A stretch of DNA of 64,000 bases from Cyathus striatus (taxonomy: Eukaryota; Basidiomycota; Agaricomycetes; Agaricales; Nidulariaceae): the NCBI GenBank assembly GCA_025738555.1, contig JAOVFP010000016.1, positions 1,178,001 to 1,242,000 on the forward strand, given 5' to 3'. The stretch's first letter is position 1. Every line of letters begins with the position of its first letter. The notes under the pieces were generated by a model that did not search any database, was not told the DNA's origin, and saw only the letters and a list, made by a program, of their open reading frames with translations. This document shows, piece by piece, positions 12,553 through 24,849 of the stretch. Position numbers and translations under genes: made by a program.

Positions 12553-13780
12553 ATGACGCTCAATATATTGATCTTAGTAGCCGCTCTAGTGGTTCTCCTG
12601 TATGATCATGTCATCACATTTCGATTTGAATATAAGTACATTTGGAAGTAAGTGCCAGGTACATATTTTAAATGTTCCTTCGCTGATCTAGGATCGTTTA
12701 GACGACCACAATCTCCTGTCAAATCTATGTACCTTTTCTGTCGGTATTTCGGTCTTATGTGCCAAACGTATGTTAATACAGATTCGAAAGATGTGGATAG
12801 ACCATTGATTAATAATGATAAAATTAGAGTGAATGTAGTCTTGGTGTTTTCCAAACTACAGAAGGCGCCTGTTGACGCAATGCTGTGCCGTTCATGGTTT
12901 ACATTTTTAATTGCATCTTGTTCTGTGCTAGGGACCATCTTTCACATAATTGTGGCATTACGAGGTATGTATGTGCTATATCTTTATCATTTATTCATTC
13001 TGAACTTTTAATAACTACTGTAGTATACGCCCTGCATCTAAAAGACCATAAAATAGGAATACTTCTAGCTATTCTGCTCGCTGTAATCCTTGGTCTACGC
13101 ATACACACTTGGTTGTTATGTTATCGTCATAGCACATTTGGCGATATATGCAGCGTCGAATATGTTCCTTCCAGTTTGTTATATCTTGGGAAAGCTTTTC
13201 ATTTGTCCGTTATTTTTTCGTTGACTGACTTTACAAACTATATAGGATATTTTTGATAGCAGAAGAATTTATAATATTCACATTAACCCTCTCGAAAAGG
13301 AATACTGTCACTCAATATGCTGCTTTAGTTCGTAAAGTTGTTCGAGAAGGGGGAGGAATTTTCGCTTTCATGATTGGTATTCTAATCGTTATATTAACAC
13401 TGATCGCTCAGAATCTAACATGAATATTAATGGCAGGCATTTCTATTACTTTGATCTTGCCGTCCATCCAAAATGCTCGTGCAGCATTTGCCAGTTTTGG
13501 TTATGTGTATGTTAATATTCATCTTCCTTCAATATAATATGCACCGTCTTACAAATTCTAGTTGGAAAGTAACTATGTTTCCTGTCGTGGTGGGTCTGTT
13601 TATATTCATATACCAATCATGTAAAATGCAAGCTCGCTAAACGGTTTTTAGACGTGCAGATTGATTCAGGGGTTTCAGCAATTCATAATTGGTCGTTCCG
13701 TGAATCAGACTCCAGCTTTAAATAACGACGAGGTGGACATTGAGTTGAATAGCTTTATTGATATCATTAGTTCACATTAA
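12553..13780 (+). CDS. DUF6533-type multi-pass membrane protein
   Basis: No single long open frame exists; the gene appears only when short introns are removed. From an ATG at 12553 the protein runs through a hydrophobic segment with LLYDHVITF and YKYIWK, the hallmark of the basidiomycete DUF6533 family. It then continues after an intron (donor gtaagt near 12648, acceptor before 12702) with RPQSPVKSMYLFCRYFG. Further hydrophobic segments follow around 12895-12965 and 13022-13135, then about 13245-13370 and 13438-13500. Phase-compatible introns join ALR to VYALHLKDHKIG, and MIG to ISITLILPS. The family has about seven membrane helices and unknown function. The 3' end is uncertain: a stop at 13638-13640 is one choice, and a hydrophilic tail ending at 13778-13780 is another. 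The handling of 12770-12862 (exon or intron) is also open. Confidence 0.65.
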
Positions 13781-14060
13781 ATTTAGTTTTCAAGTCCATA
13801 TCAAAAAATCTAACATCTGCACTCGGAATTGGTACTTTATTAGTCATGAGTATGTGATATGACTATCCATATAAGTTGTTTAAGATAAGTTATTCAGACC
13901 TTACATTTGACTTACCAAACGCTATGGATGACTCCGAGTCTCTTCTGCCACTAACAAATCAGTCATCGAGCATCACAGATTGTTAAGCCTGTGGTTTTTG
14001 CTTTATATATGATCGTAAAGGGGATTCCTTCGTCTATAGATTGCTCTACGTAAGAAAATA

Positions 14061-16212
14061 TTACACTTCAGGAGACATTGATGCTAATGTGTTCCTTGCA
14101 GAAGCAGAGCGAGGTACAATACTACACTGAAATGGGATAGGACGGCTATCAACTAGTTAGGAGTTAGGCTAAGACGTCATTTAAAATCAATCTCACTAAA
14201 TAAATGCTGTATGGTATTCTATGTTTGGCGCGATGATGTTGCCTTTCGCATCCACGGCCGGAACGATGTTGAAAAGAGCTAAAATAGAAGCTGCGGAAAG
14301 CCACAGCGACGACCACGCAATATGAGCTCCGGGGCACACTCTAGGTTGAGAGCTTGTTACCTGGTTATAAGGCCGAGTATGCAAATGTTGACACTAACCT
14401 GCGCCCAAATCCAAATAATAAAGTGGCTGGATCGCGAATTTCAGGGTTCAGCTTCCCATTTTTCAGAAACCTCTCTGGTGTAAATTCCACTGGGTTGGGA
14501 TAGTCTTCTTCGTTGTTTAACATGCCCCTAGGAAATTAGTGTTACAACACTTACATTAGTAGAGTGAAACCAAGTGGTTCTCACCAGATGTTTGGAATCA
14601 CGAAAGATTTGGCGGGAATGTGATGTCCATTATAGACATCATCTTTCCCTATTGAATGTGGAATACCTTCCCGTATAGATACCTATTAGCACCATTGAGA
14701 CATGAAGAATGATAATTCGTGGGTTACCCATGGGAGCCGGCGGCCGCGAGCTGAGCATCTTTCATCAGGACAATCATCCTTACTAGATGATCCGCATTTC
14801 TCACCGTAGCACCTCCTTCAAGACTGCAGAAAGATAGGGTAATGATGATTCGTCTTTAAAAGTAGGAAGCCTGCCATCGTTGAGTATGGTGTCAAGTTCT
14901 TGCTGAGCCTTGCGCTGAACCTCGGGGAAACATAGCATGGAAAGTATGAAACTATGCAAGGCGGAAACGGTCGTATCAGATCCAGCTGAGCCAAATATAA
15001 TGTTTAAGAAACATATAAGATGAAGGAAATTATGCACTTACCGGCGAAGAATATCCCAGCAGCGTCCTTTATAACATCACGTTGGTAACTTGTATCCTTT
15101 GAAGGATCTATCGCATCAAGAGATAGGGATATAAAAGATGTCTTGGCCACCCCTTCGCGCTATCAGACATCATTAAATGTTGCACAAATAGATAGATCAA
15201 AGACTTACGATTCTTCTCTCTCCTTCTTCAAACGGTACGTCTCTTGAGGCTAATGCAAGCTTTTTCCATTCTCTCGCAGTCCTTTTGAAACCAGCACCAG
15301 GAAACCATTCCGGTACGTACTTCAAAGCAGGTATGATGTCGACGAGGAACGCACCCGGAACAGAGGCTATGGCTAATGTTCGGATGGCCTCTTCTTCAAG
15401 CTTAATGAATGGATCATTGGTTCGCTCGATATTGATGCCATATGCAAGTGATAGTGTGATCCCACCCAGAGCACTGAGCACCACATAGCATAAGATAGCA
15501 TATTTGCGGCATGATGAAACTGACTCACTGGCGTGTATGGTCCAAGAACTTGTCTGGTGACTCATACAGTTGCTGCAAGAGTATGTGTACAAACTGTGTG
15601 ATCCTTGGCCGTTGAATCTCGTGTTTGTAAGGAGGAAAGTGTTCCTGAAGGAGCTTTCGCCGTTTCCTAAACTCCTCCCCATATGACATGGCGGCGAACA
15701 TCCATCCCCACCCCATCCTAAAGTAATATCAGTTAATTCACAACGAGTACATACACAACTCCGAGCCAGTGCTCACAGTTCCACGGTCATTTGAGGTTTG
15801 GGTCTTCATCGTAATGATCAATATCCATAAATGAGATTGAAATGGGGACATTCTGCACCTGTCTGAATACAATCTCCAACGTTTCTCCAACAAGTCTGCT
15901 GCGGATTCTGCAGAGTTTAATATGACCAAGTTCATGCCTGCAGCTTGGACGTGGATAACATCTGAATCTGGTTTACGTTAATTCATATGATGTAAACTCA
16001 AATGTAGTGAGTGGTACATAACGAGACGCACTATATTTCTTCCCCCAATTTGCAAAAGCCAAACAGTCTAATCCAGGAAGTATGTGAAGTACGTTTCCTA
16101 TGAGCGGAAGTTTAGGAGGGCCCGGAGGAAAAGGATGCATGGGCCGCTTATAATAGGAGTAGACATAGGCAGCTAGCGCAACGACAGCGATATAGAGAAG
16201 TGTGCTGGACAT
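14061..16212 (-). CDS. Cytochrome P450 monooxygenase (P450-2), paralogue of P450-1
   Basis: Eleven exons at the same positions and phases as P450-1: 16212-16032, 15967-15859, 15717-15529, 15473-15209, 15159-15042, 14985-14805, 14750-14728, 14666-14585, 14527-14399, 14340-14197, 14145-14061. Two adjacent ATGs (16213-16215 and 16210-16212) are possible starts; the second aligns with P450-1. The protein has an N-terminal anchor, PFPPGP hinge, AGSDTT I-helix, EVLR, PERF and a FGFGRRVCPG haem loop, so it should be a functional haem-thiolate monooxygenase. The final exon again sits behind a spurious stop that overlaps the donor (ta|gtgaga). Same strand and exon structure as P450-1 point to an old tandem duplication, with the DUF6533 gene between the copies. 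Confidence 0.9.
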
Positions 16213-16756
16213 CATGGGCTTAGAAATGAGCTTGGGAGTTTGGGCCAGTAGACTCACTTTATATCTTCCATAAGTTGCGTACATATTATGCATGGAGAGA
16301 GTGTTTGTATACCGAACAACATGGAAACTGGTACTTACAGTTACCAAGATCCCGGGCCAGCTGCATAGTGTTGCCGCCGCTCCGCTTACGTGATTCACCG
16401 CTCAATGATATAGCTTGCTATCCCACTCCTACACGCCACAGATTTATCACGTAAAAAATGCACCACTGTACAGAAGGCATCCAGGGCAACAAAATATCCA
16501 ATAATTAAAAGTGGAGTGTAAATGTGTGAGTTTACAGACGAGGAAAAATGACCACCGCTCACCGGCTCGAACTGATGTCACGCTAAAAGTGAGCTGATTC
16601 AATATATGTTGTAGTACATCGTTTTCATTACAAAAACACCATAGGTACATTTTTAAATCTTATCGCAACCATACTGAACAATTACAGTGTAAGATACAGT
16701 GTAAGATTTACCCATGTTGAATGAATGAGAACGAAAATATGAGATTGTGACACATG
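16213..16756. other. Upstream region of P450-2
   Basis: Non-coding sequence between the P450-2 start and the first transposon. I see no further gene. The open frame continuing upstream of the P450-2 start does not resemble P450 sequence and is read as 5' leader. Confidence 0.5.
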
Positions 16757-16877
16757 TCACACTCAGTAAAAACGCTCAGTCACTAATACGTAGTGATTTA
16801 GTCATCGAAAGGTCACAATTGATCTAACGGTGACTAAGGTGTCGTTTTTTTTACGCAAATTTGACTGTTGGTTGACT

Positions 16878-17029
16878 CACCTCAGACAGGACTGAATCGG
16901 ATCGCGTTGCATATGGTACACAGTCAGAATATAGTTCTCACCCCGATGCAGAAAATAGCCTTTTTTAGAAGGTGTTAACATCGGGGTGTACCATATGTAC
17001 CGTGATCCGATTCACTATTGTCTGGGGTG
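16878..17029. repeat. Small foldback element inside the E1 left arm
   Basis: The block starting cacctcagacagg at 16878 is complemented by a block ending ctggggtg at 17029. The arms share gaatcggatc and catatggtac blocks and a ccccgatg core. It is about 150 bp, non-coding and MITE-like. Confidence 0.7.
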
Positions 17030-18879
17030 ACTGCGCATAATTTTAAGTAGTCTACATCTGTATACGAGAAGTCTCATATAGTACAATGAATAGTCAACCC
17101 AAGGTTCTCCAAAAGTCATCAAATCGTCGCATACTAGTCATAGCCAAGTCATAAAATATGTAGTATACAGCATTTCCATATGTTATTACTACAAAAATCC
17201 CTTGGTACACTCAATCACATAAATAATTTGAAGGGACAACATTATATTTCAAAACAGTACATAAGATATAGTACTACAAGCCCTTAATCTACAGCTGCAC
17301 ACCTCCAGCGCAACAAAATCCTATCCTCTTAATTCAAAACTGTCAGCATGCTTGAAGAAAGTTGTAAAGCAAGTCCCAACGGTAAGTATGCGTACCTGGG
17401 AAGGGTAAAATTACGGGTGGGGGTGTCTCATCATGATGGAGGAAGTTCACGTCCCTTGGGGTAACCTGGCCAGCGCATAATGTCCTATACATATGATATA
17501 AGCATCAGCGCGAAGCAGGAGAAGAAATCGATACATACCATGTGAACAGCAGCGTCTCCCTACACCCTCTCAACCCATCTAATATGCTGTATGTGACGCG
17601 ATGAGGAGTCGAACTTGATGATGTTGTTCTGCGGCCTAAATCCTAGAAACTACAGGTTGGAGACCAAAATTTGAAAGCTCATAAAAGAGCGGATACACAA
17701 GGGGGCAGGGAATTGGGAGGGAACGAGTGGGAGAAAGGCCTGTAAAGCGAAGAGAGGGAAGGGGCGACAGCCATTGAAGTTCTGTTCGGTATAAGTATAT
17801 TTAGCGGAGTCTCAAATGACTTGTATGTTTACATAAGCAAGTGTCTGGGACTGATGGTAAACCGAAGGTTCCGGCTATGCAGTGCAAGCGAAAGTGCACT
17901 TGCACTCTTGAGTTGAGCCGACCCCTACATACAGTTATACATATGTACACACCGTAATTACTTAAGTAGCATCACGGATTTCGATGTTTCTTGTGCCAGG
18001 TTTACAACGTTTGAATCTGTTTAATATGCCGCTACATTTAATATTAGCTTTTATATTGCTTTGCTAGTGTAGGTTGGGTGTAGGTAAGGAAAGACTCATC
18101 GAAGGCGCACACAGTACAATGGAATAAGTGCCGGCACTGCTAGGTAAGAAGTTCAAGGTAGTCAAAAGGGTCGAAATTGAAAGCTTAGGGCTATATTGAC
18201 TAAATCGCTACGCTCATCGGATTAACATCCGACCATTTACAGCAAGAGGTGGCAGATCCACCGATCTTGGAACATAGGGACTTTACATCAACCCTGATTT
18301 CGCATGATTCCGAGCTCCGGCAGTCTAACGGCATTATTTTCAGATCAGCTTAGATAATGTAGCCGACAGGTCGGCATACCCACCTAAACCTTCGTAGGTG
18401 AGTTGTGTTTGACATTGGTCGATGAAAGCAATTGCATTTCTTTTGCTATTGGTACTTCGCTCCTCTATTCAACCAACTAAGATATTTACATTATTTGTAC
18501 TGTATGAATTTCATGTAATAAAAGGGTCATCTGTTGTGAGTGACAGCGATGAATGAGAAGTTTGAAAGTTGTTATTAGTTGAAATACCAGCTTGTACAAG
18601 TGGTGGATAAGTGTTGCATCCTGAGTTATTATAAGTAGCTGTATCAATTCCAGGGTATTCTAGGCGGGGAATTGACTTGGGTATACAATGTTCTAAATTT
18701 GAGGTGCGGTGTGCCCGTTGTGGGGATTCTGCCTGTAAGATGCGAGTGCTTGAGTTCTTGTAGCTGTATGATCGCCTTGCCTCACCACGGGTTAAATATA
18801 CAGGGGTATTATTAATGTAATCCTTTGGAACACCAAGCTTTTGTCATTCTTCTATTGAAATTCGAAGTGAGAGGCGATA
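17030..18879. other. Non-coding left part of E1
   Basis: No gene is seen. It holds the inner inverted-repeat copy at 18243-18276. The stretch between the outer end (16760-16850) and this inner copy may be inserted DNA, because on the right side of E1 the two repeats lie only about 90 bp apart. Confidence 0.4.
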
Positions 18880-21800
18880 TTACTCCTCATTGGCTAGAAT
18901 ATCTTCCCAATGTGGATGTCGTTCCGCTAGGTGTCGAAGCATGTTGTAACTCCAATGTACCTCATTACAATGAGGTATTTTGCAAACTTCAGGTACATTT
19001 GTGCATGGATTCACCTTTGACATCTTGGAAGTTGCGGATACTATGAAAGTATAGGCATACTTACATGTTGAAATAACCTTGTTGCTGTGAATACGAACAT
19101 GACATGCACCATTTAGCATTGACTGCCCACAAAAACCACATGGGTATTCAGTTGAAACCTTAGAATAGATTAAAAACGAATATATTTTATGAAAATTGAA
19201 TAACTCACTGATCCAGCATGAGCTGGATTTTTAGGAGCTCCAAGAATAGTATGGAGAATATGTACTCCTATATGGCATTGTCGTTCTTTGGGTTTCACTG
19301 GAGCTTCACAAATATTGCATGGATGATAACCATTTTCCAATGGTTTAACAGTTGTTGTGTAGTAAATAGGCGAGTACGGAAATATCCCATTCCGAACAGA
19401 GCCTGTAACAGTGAGTTTGGCACAGGTGTGCAACTCATCTTCTTGTACATGCCGTATTAGCTCATTTTGAGCCTTTTCTAACTGAATATTATCAATAAGC
19501 CATGTTTTGTTGAGTTTTTCTAGTTTGTGTGCTTCAAAATCGGAGTAGCCAGAGGCGAGAAGATACTCCATTATGGTATCTACATCAACAGGCTGTGACT
19601 CCTTGTTACTGAATGGATAAACAAGTTGACCATTCACCGTGAAGTTTAAATTGGCTAAACTGATAGTTGAAGCATTGCGTTGTATTTTTGTAGGTTTATC
19701 TAGGCTTATAAATGCCGATGTCCAAATCCAAAAGAAATGGGGAGGCTCCTCTGAGTTAAGAGATGGGCATGATAATGGAATCAACTCGAGAATTTGGCCT
19801 GTGATATCATAGGATGAGTTTTTGAGACATATTTCGTCAATTGGTGCTGATCCAGTAAATTGTGAGGAAGACTTGATAGATGTACATTGCATAATAGCCA
19901 ATGACATGCCTTTCCGGTCTGTTGACAATAATGTAGCAAATAGCGAGCCCAAGATAAGAAGCTGATTGCTAGGAATTGTTTCATATTGCTTCGAATTAGT
20001 GACAGTATCACTCTGGCCACCAATTGAGGACCCAAAACTTCGTACTCGTATAAGACGATCATGACTTTTATGGTATCCAAACTTGGTGTTAGGATCCAAG
20101 ATAATGCACACAATGGACATCTTATGCACTTTCTTCCCATTTGGAAGTGTAATCCATGGATCCCCACCATCAGCAGCTCTGCGGATAAATTCTTCCCACT
20201 CATGTTTTAGAGCAGCTTCACCATCAAAGCTTCGAAATTCAAAACTCTGTGTCTGTAAATTATCTTGATCCAAAGCTACATACAAATGTTAAGTTAATTA
20301 AGTTAAAAATATTAACATTTCTCGCACCAAGTGAGCTGTCAACTTCATTTGAGATTCCAGGGTATTTCCCACCCAAAGGACGCAGAAGATCTATCCCTCT
20401 GGTCCTCCAATTATTAAAGTAGGATTTGAAATCAATTGGAGAGCCATGCTTTATGTGATTCTTGAGGACTATTGCCACCTGTGCAAGACCATCATGCCAA
20501 CATTGAAAAATATTGCATGTTCCTGCATGGAGGTCACCTTGCCATTGGTTAGGTGAAAGGTGATCTACATCTCTACCACGTTTCATCATTAATCGGCATG
20601 GTTTACATTCCCATTCAGGATATTGTTCAAATATGCGATGGAGTCGAGTTGCTGAGGCAGCACGATGACAAAATTCATTGGGAGCAACATTTGGTGAATG
20701 TCCACCAATCATTCGCACACGGCCAAATAGAATTTCAAGTATATCCGTTCCAACTAGGCATAAAAACACTGCACGCAGTGGATCAAGCTCTTTGGTATGT
20801 GCCACAACATTAACAGAGTTACGCACAAAACACTGAAGGTCGCCATAAAGATGTGCCTTCATGAATGCAGTGCTATTCTCAATGAATGTACTGCCCAGAA
20901 TAAAGGCAAACTTCGCAATACTTGTAATCTGCTGAGACATAGACCAGTCCATGCTAATGAATGGCATTACAAGAGCATCAAGCATTTCTCCAAAAATGCA
21001 CAAAGCATGGTAGGTTCGATACTCTGTAGGTTCCAAGTCATCTCATTCTAGGTGTTGAATTTCAGAGACCAGTAAAAGAAGTCTTATAGCTCTTGGAACA
21101 TCCTGTGCATCCTTTGGACTAAGAAGTATATCGAGCTCTTCAGAATTTAGTAGCGAATGGATTGGACATTCAGAAAAATCAACATGTGTAAGTTTCAAAA
21201 GCCATTTGGTGAGAATACTCTTGTTTAGAAGGGTCCCATTGATTATAAACCCTTCAGACGAACATATATGTTTTGCAAATCCTAGTAGCTTGAAGTAAGA
21301 TGCAGAAAATAGTCAAAGATGAAATAATCACATTTTAATAGATGCTTGTAGTCAAAATCCTGTGTTTCGAAGTGCGAGCCCATCCATAAATTAAAGCCCA
21401 ACAAGAAACTGAGATGCTGAAAAAGCAAGTCACTTGGAACTAGCTCACGAACCATACAATGCAAATATAGCGCGGGATGACGCTTAGGCTCCCCATCAGA
21501 AGATATCGACAATATTGGCCCATGTCGAGCTTCCCCACATGGAAGTATTCTGTAGGCCTGTTGGACGTTTTCAATTATTAATGCAGCATCTAAAAAATTC
21601 CCCTGTTTGCATGTTGGAAGGATAAGAATGGGTTTGGCATCATAGTCTGCCTGATCATTGCGCCCCAATGCTATCACTAATATTTCTTGCGCAACATGAA
21701 CATTTTTGGATCGAAGAGCCTCTGCAACAGCTTGTGCTGTTTCAATGCTAAGCCCCATCTTCGTGCTCTTGAGATAAGAAACATGCTCATGACAAAGTCC

Positions 21801-23110
21801 AGCAATATCATCTGTCTCCAGAATTCAGCAAAGGCGACCATCACCTGCGATCTCATCCATACACATGTTCACTCCAACTCGAGCTACCTTGTCGGTTCCT
21901 GCCATCAAAACTTCCATATTGTGATGCACATCATTCATGATTGTCTCACCAGTACTTACACGAAGGTTGTACTCTGCGTGCTGACTCATTAGAGTTTGCT
22001 GTGAAGGAAATCCAAACGGAGAATTATGTAGAGCATGAAGGGCAGCACCACCACCAAGCTCATATACTGTCATTGCAAGGTCAAGCTCAAGTTCTGAAAA
22101 TCCTTTTGCATTGTAGTTTCCATCAACAGCATGCTCAACCATTGACAGTAGATGCTCAATACTCCAATTGAAAGATTCCGCATTATGAAATATCCGGTGG
22201 AGGGCAGGGACATCTGTGGTACCAACAATTTTGAGAAGTTGGTCCTGGGTGTTTTTGTGTATGTGCAAGCGCTCAAGAGCCTTAACAGCATTGTAAAACT
22301 ATAGATAGCATGATTGGTTAATGTCTCAGGTGGATATAGAATATGTACTGTATAACTCACATAAAGCCGCTCTCTCTGGTACAAACTGTGCAAATCTTCG
22401 ATCTTCTGACAGAGTTGCACATGGCTAAGTGTCTGGTTTTGCAGGTAATCTGAAGGGCACATGGCATGTTGTAAGGTAGCATCTAATTTCTTGAGTATGA
22501 CGATGCAGGGAGCACAAGGGCTATCATTATTTGAGACTTTCGTGCATAGATGAGATTGGACATGTAGCATGGAGGTCATTGTGTCAATGTTCAATATATC
22601 ATAGGGTGGTGGATTTATATTGTGAAAAGCAAAAAGGTATGTTAAATAGGGAGATCCCAGAGTCCAGTGAAAGGTTTCCCCAGGACACGGAGAAGCTGGA
22701 GGTGCAGGCACAGGAGCATGAGGAATGTTCATAAAGTTTGAGCTCAATAAGGTCTCGAAACATTCAATAATGTGCCCTAGAGTGTGTAGATAAGTACAAT
22801 GAACTTGAAAGAAAGAAAGGAAATGTCTATGTGCACCTGCAAATGCTGCCCTACACCTCATACCAGTCTGATGTGCTATCATTTGTTGCTCTCCAGTACT
22901 GTTCCCATTTTTCACATAGTCAGAACATCGACTACACAATGTCTCCCCAGTTCCTAGATGTGCATCTCCCTTGTAATGCAGAATGTCATCGATAGCTCCA
23001 AACAAAAATGAGAAAATGGGATCTTTATACACAGAAAATGACATAATATTGACATTGAAGGGATTGACTGTATTTACATGCGATGAGGATCCACTATGTA
23101 CAGATTCCAG
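18880..23110 (-). pseudogene. Broken transposase-like gene of E1
   Basis: A very long multi-exon gene reading from about 23110 to 18880. Parts in order: an N-terminal domain (23143-22380); an exon with MCMDEIAGDGR near 21850-21870; a block containing SISSDGEPKRHPAL near 21490; a domain with EILFGRVRMIGGHSPN near 20700; and a C-terminal region with two Cys/His clusters, CNICEAPVKPKERQCH near 19300 and another at 18900-19135. Acidic residues in the DEIAGDG and SSDGEP motifs and the FGRVR-GGHSPN motif suggest a DDE-type transposase. I recall similar uncharacterised proteins as abundant in agaricomycetes, but cannot name the family. It is broken by TGA codons at 21825-21827 (where Trp is expected) and 21043-21045. 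Its full length would be roughly 1,300-1,400 residues. Confidence 0.65.
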
Positions 23111-23329
23111 TTGCCATTGTGCTGAAATTGGTGGTGAGGTCAAAATGCATCAAAACGACGTGTCTTGCAATGCGAGCTCAAAGATAACGGAGGACAAATG
23201 GAGGTTGTCAATGATCCAGCAGGGAAGAGTACCAGTAAGGTCAGCTGAGAATGTGTCAGCACCAGGAAAAGGTTGGGAAGGGGCTACCATCGGAGATTTA
23301 ATATGGCCAAACTGTACTAGTCTTCATTT

Positions 23330-23344
23330 GGGGGGGGGGGGGGG
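23330..23344. repeat. 15-base G homopolymer
   Basis: An uninterrupted G run in the non-coding right arm of E1. It may mark a replication- or assembly-prone site. Confidence 0.8.
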
Positions 23345-23599
23345 AGGTACTTCAGGATATGTTCCGAGATTGGTGGATCTGCCACCTCTTGATTTACAGA
23401 CTTCAGACCAGTGAGCGACTGTGAGTTGACTGGTGTCTGAATGATTGTCATCAGGTCGATGACTAACTCTGACCAGTGTCTGACTGAGTGTTTTTACTGA
23501 GTGTCACACTCAGTAAAATTTACTAAAAATGGTAACTTAAGTCAGTGACATGTAGCCAAAATACACTATGTAGTTTAGTCATCTGATGGTCGAAATTGA

Positions 23600-24051
23600 G
23601 CAAGTGGTGACTAAAGTGCCAAAAATTTGATATTGGTCTGACTAATGAATGCAGAATCAATGACCGCGGTTAATTAACATTACAGCTAGATACGAAATGA
23701 TAGAGAATCCATTTCTAAAGTCCAGTTTTGGCTTTGGAGCTCGGCATGTACAAATAGAAACTGGTACTGCCTATTTTGTCAATATTCAATGTTCAATGTC
23801 AATGAGATTTACAGTAAGCTGCAGGGCACTAGTACCAGGGCGGATGGCAGAGACTTGGAGCTCACTTAATTCAGGTCACTAGCTGTGGCGAGGATGCCGG
23901 TTTCCATTTGTATATGCCGAGCTCCAAAGCCAAACAAGTCTCCAACTGGACTTTAGAAATGGATTCTCTATCATTTTGTATCTAGCTATAATCCCTGAGT
24001 ATTCAATAGTCAGACTAGCATCACATTTTTGGCACCTCAGTCACCACTTGC
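23600..24051. mobile_element. MITE-like insertion in the E2 left arm
   Basis: Terminal inverted repeats start gcaagtggtgact (23600) and end with the complement at 24051; arms of about 170 bp pair almost throughout. TGA occurs at 23597-23599 and 24052-24054 and could be a 3-bp target duplication. Removing the element restores continuity with the right end of E2 (aattga joined to a ggggatcacc block). A caution: a diverged segment at 16800-16860 resembles sequence on both sides of the left junction, so the exact boundary is uncertain. Confidence 0.65.
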
Positions 24052-24849
24052 TGAGCTGGGGATCACCAATCGGGCATGTCACACTCCTGTCACACAGTCA
24101 CACACCCTCCAGCATTGACCCAGTAGAATAACTTTTGATACACTCTACCTACATCTTTCAAATAAATTGCATATTGGACACTTATATATGTTCTTTTATG
24201 ATATGCAATTGAATTATTTTTCGCTCTATTGTGTTTTCCATAAATTGTCATATATCACCAACTCCCTGCCAAAATAGGCATCAAAACAGTATTTTTGTAT
24301 CTCTAATTCAGATTTAAACAATCTGGTATTGCATCATTGCTAACATATGTTCAAAAAAGTAGTTTTAACAAACGTGTTGACTCGGAATTTTGAAAAAAAA
24401 ATCGAAGTATGTAATCTTGCAGTGAACATTGCCATATCTCACCTTAAAAGTGTGAAATCAAAAATTTCGGCTTAAACGTTTTGTGCTCACATGTCAACTG
24501 AGTATTTTTTGTCACTGTAGCGAAGTGAAAAAATGTGATTACAAGAACCAGTTACAGTTACAAGTTTCGCTCTGCCAATAAGGCGTGGGAAAATGCATTT
24601 AACCTCGCGGCGCGAGCTGGATGTGGTGCACACATGGCCTCCAAGCATGTATTTAATGACATTTCATCGATTAAACCACCTTACCACTCATCTATCATCT
24701 CTAAAATCGATTTTAAAGGTATAAATCTACCAACCAGAGTGTTTTTTCACATATAATCACCAAAATCCCTAAAAATATGCAAGTATTCACTGTATTTCAT
24801 TGAATTTATCACTCATTTCATATTGCTACAAGCTACAGAACATTACCAA
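24052..24849. other. Non-coding left arm of E2
   Basis: AT-rich sequence between the MITE and the transposase start. It begins with a block (ggggatcaccaatc) that is also present, inverted, at the right end near 45100. No gene is seen. Confidence 0.5.

Larger units (their letters stand above)
16760..23503 (-). mobile_element. DNA transposon E1 with CACTC termini
   Basis: The left end CACTCAGTAAAAAC (16760 onward) and the right end (its complement, ending at 23503) form 23-bp inverted repeats with one mismatch. The element is flanked on both sides by TCA (16757-16759 and 23504-23506), a 3-bp target duplication. CACT-type ends and a 3-bp duplication are features of CACTA/CMC-like transposons; the superfamily assignment is inference. 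A second inverted pair, 18243-18276 with 23358-23391 (32 of 34 bases), suggests the left arm was extended by about 1.3 kb of later insertion. The element carries the broken transposase gene at 18880-23110. Confidence 0.8.

Noticed and set aside
12600..12652. Treating the DUF6533 frame changes as frameshift damage
   Set aside because: Each frame change coincides with usable GT/AG sites in matching phase, so introns explain them.
18880..23110. Assigning the E1 gene to KDZ transposases
   Set aside because: I do not see the KDZ hallmark motifs, and the 3-bp target duplication does not fit the 8-bp duplication known for Zisupton; left unnamed.
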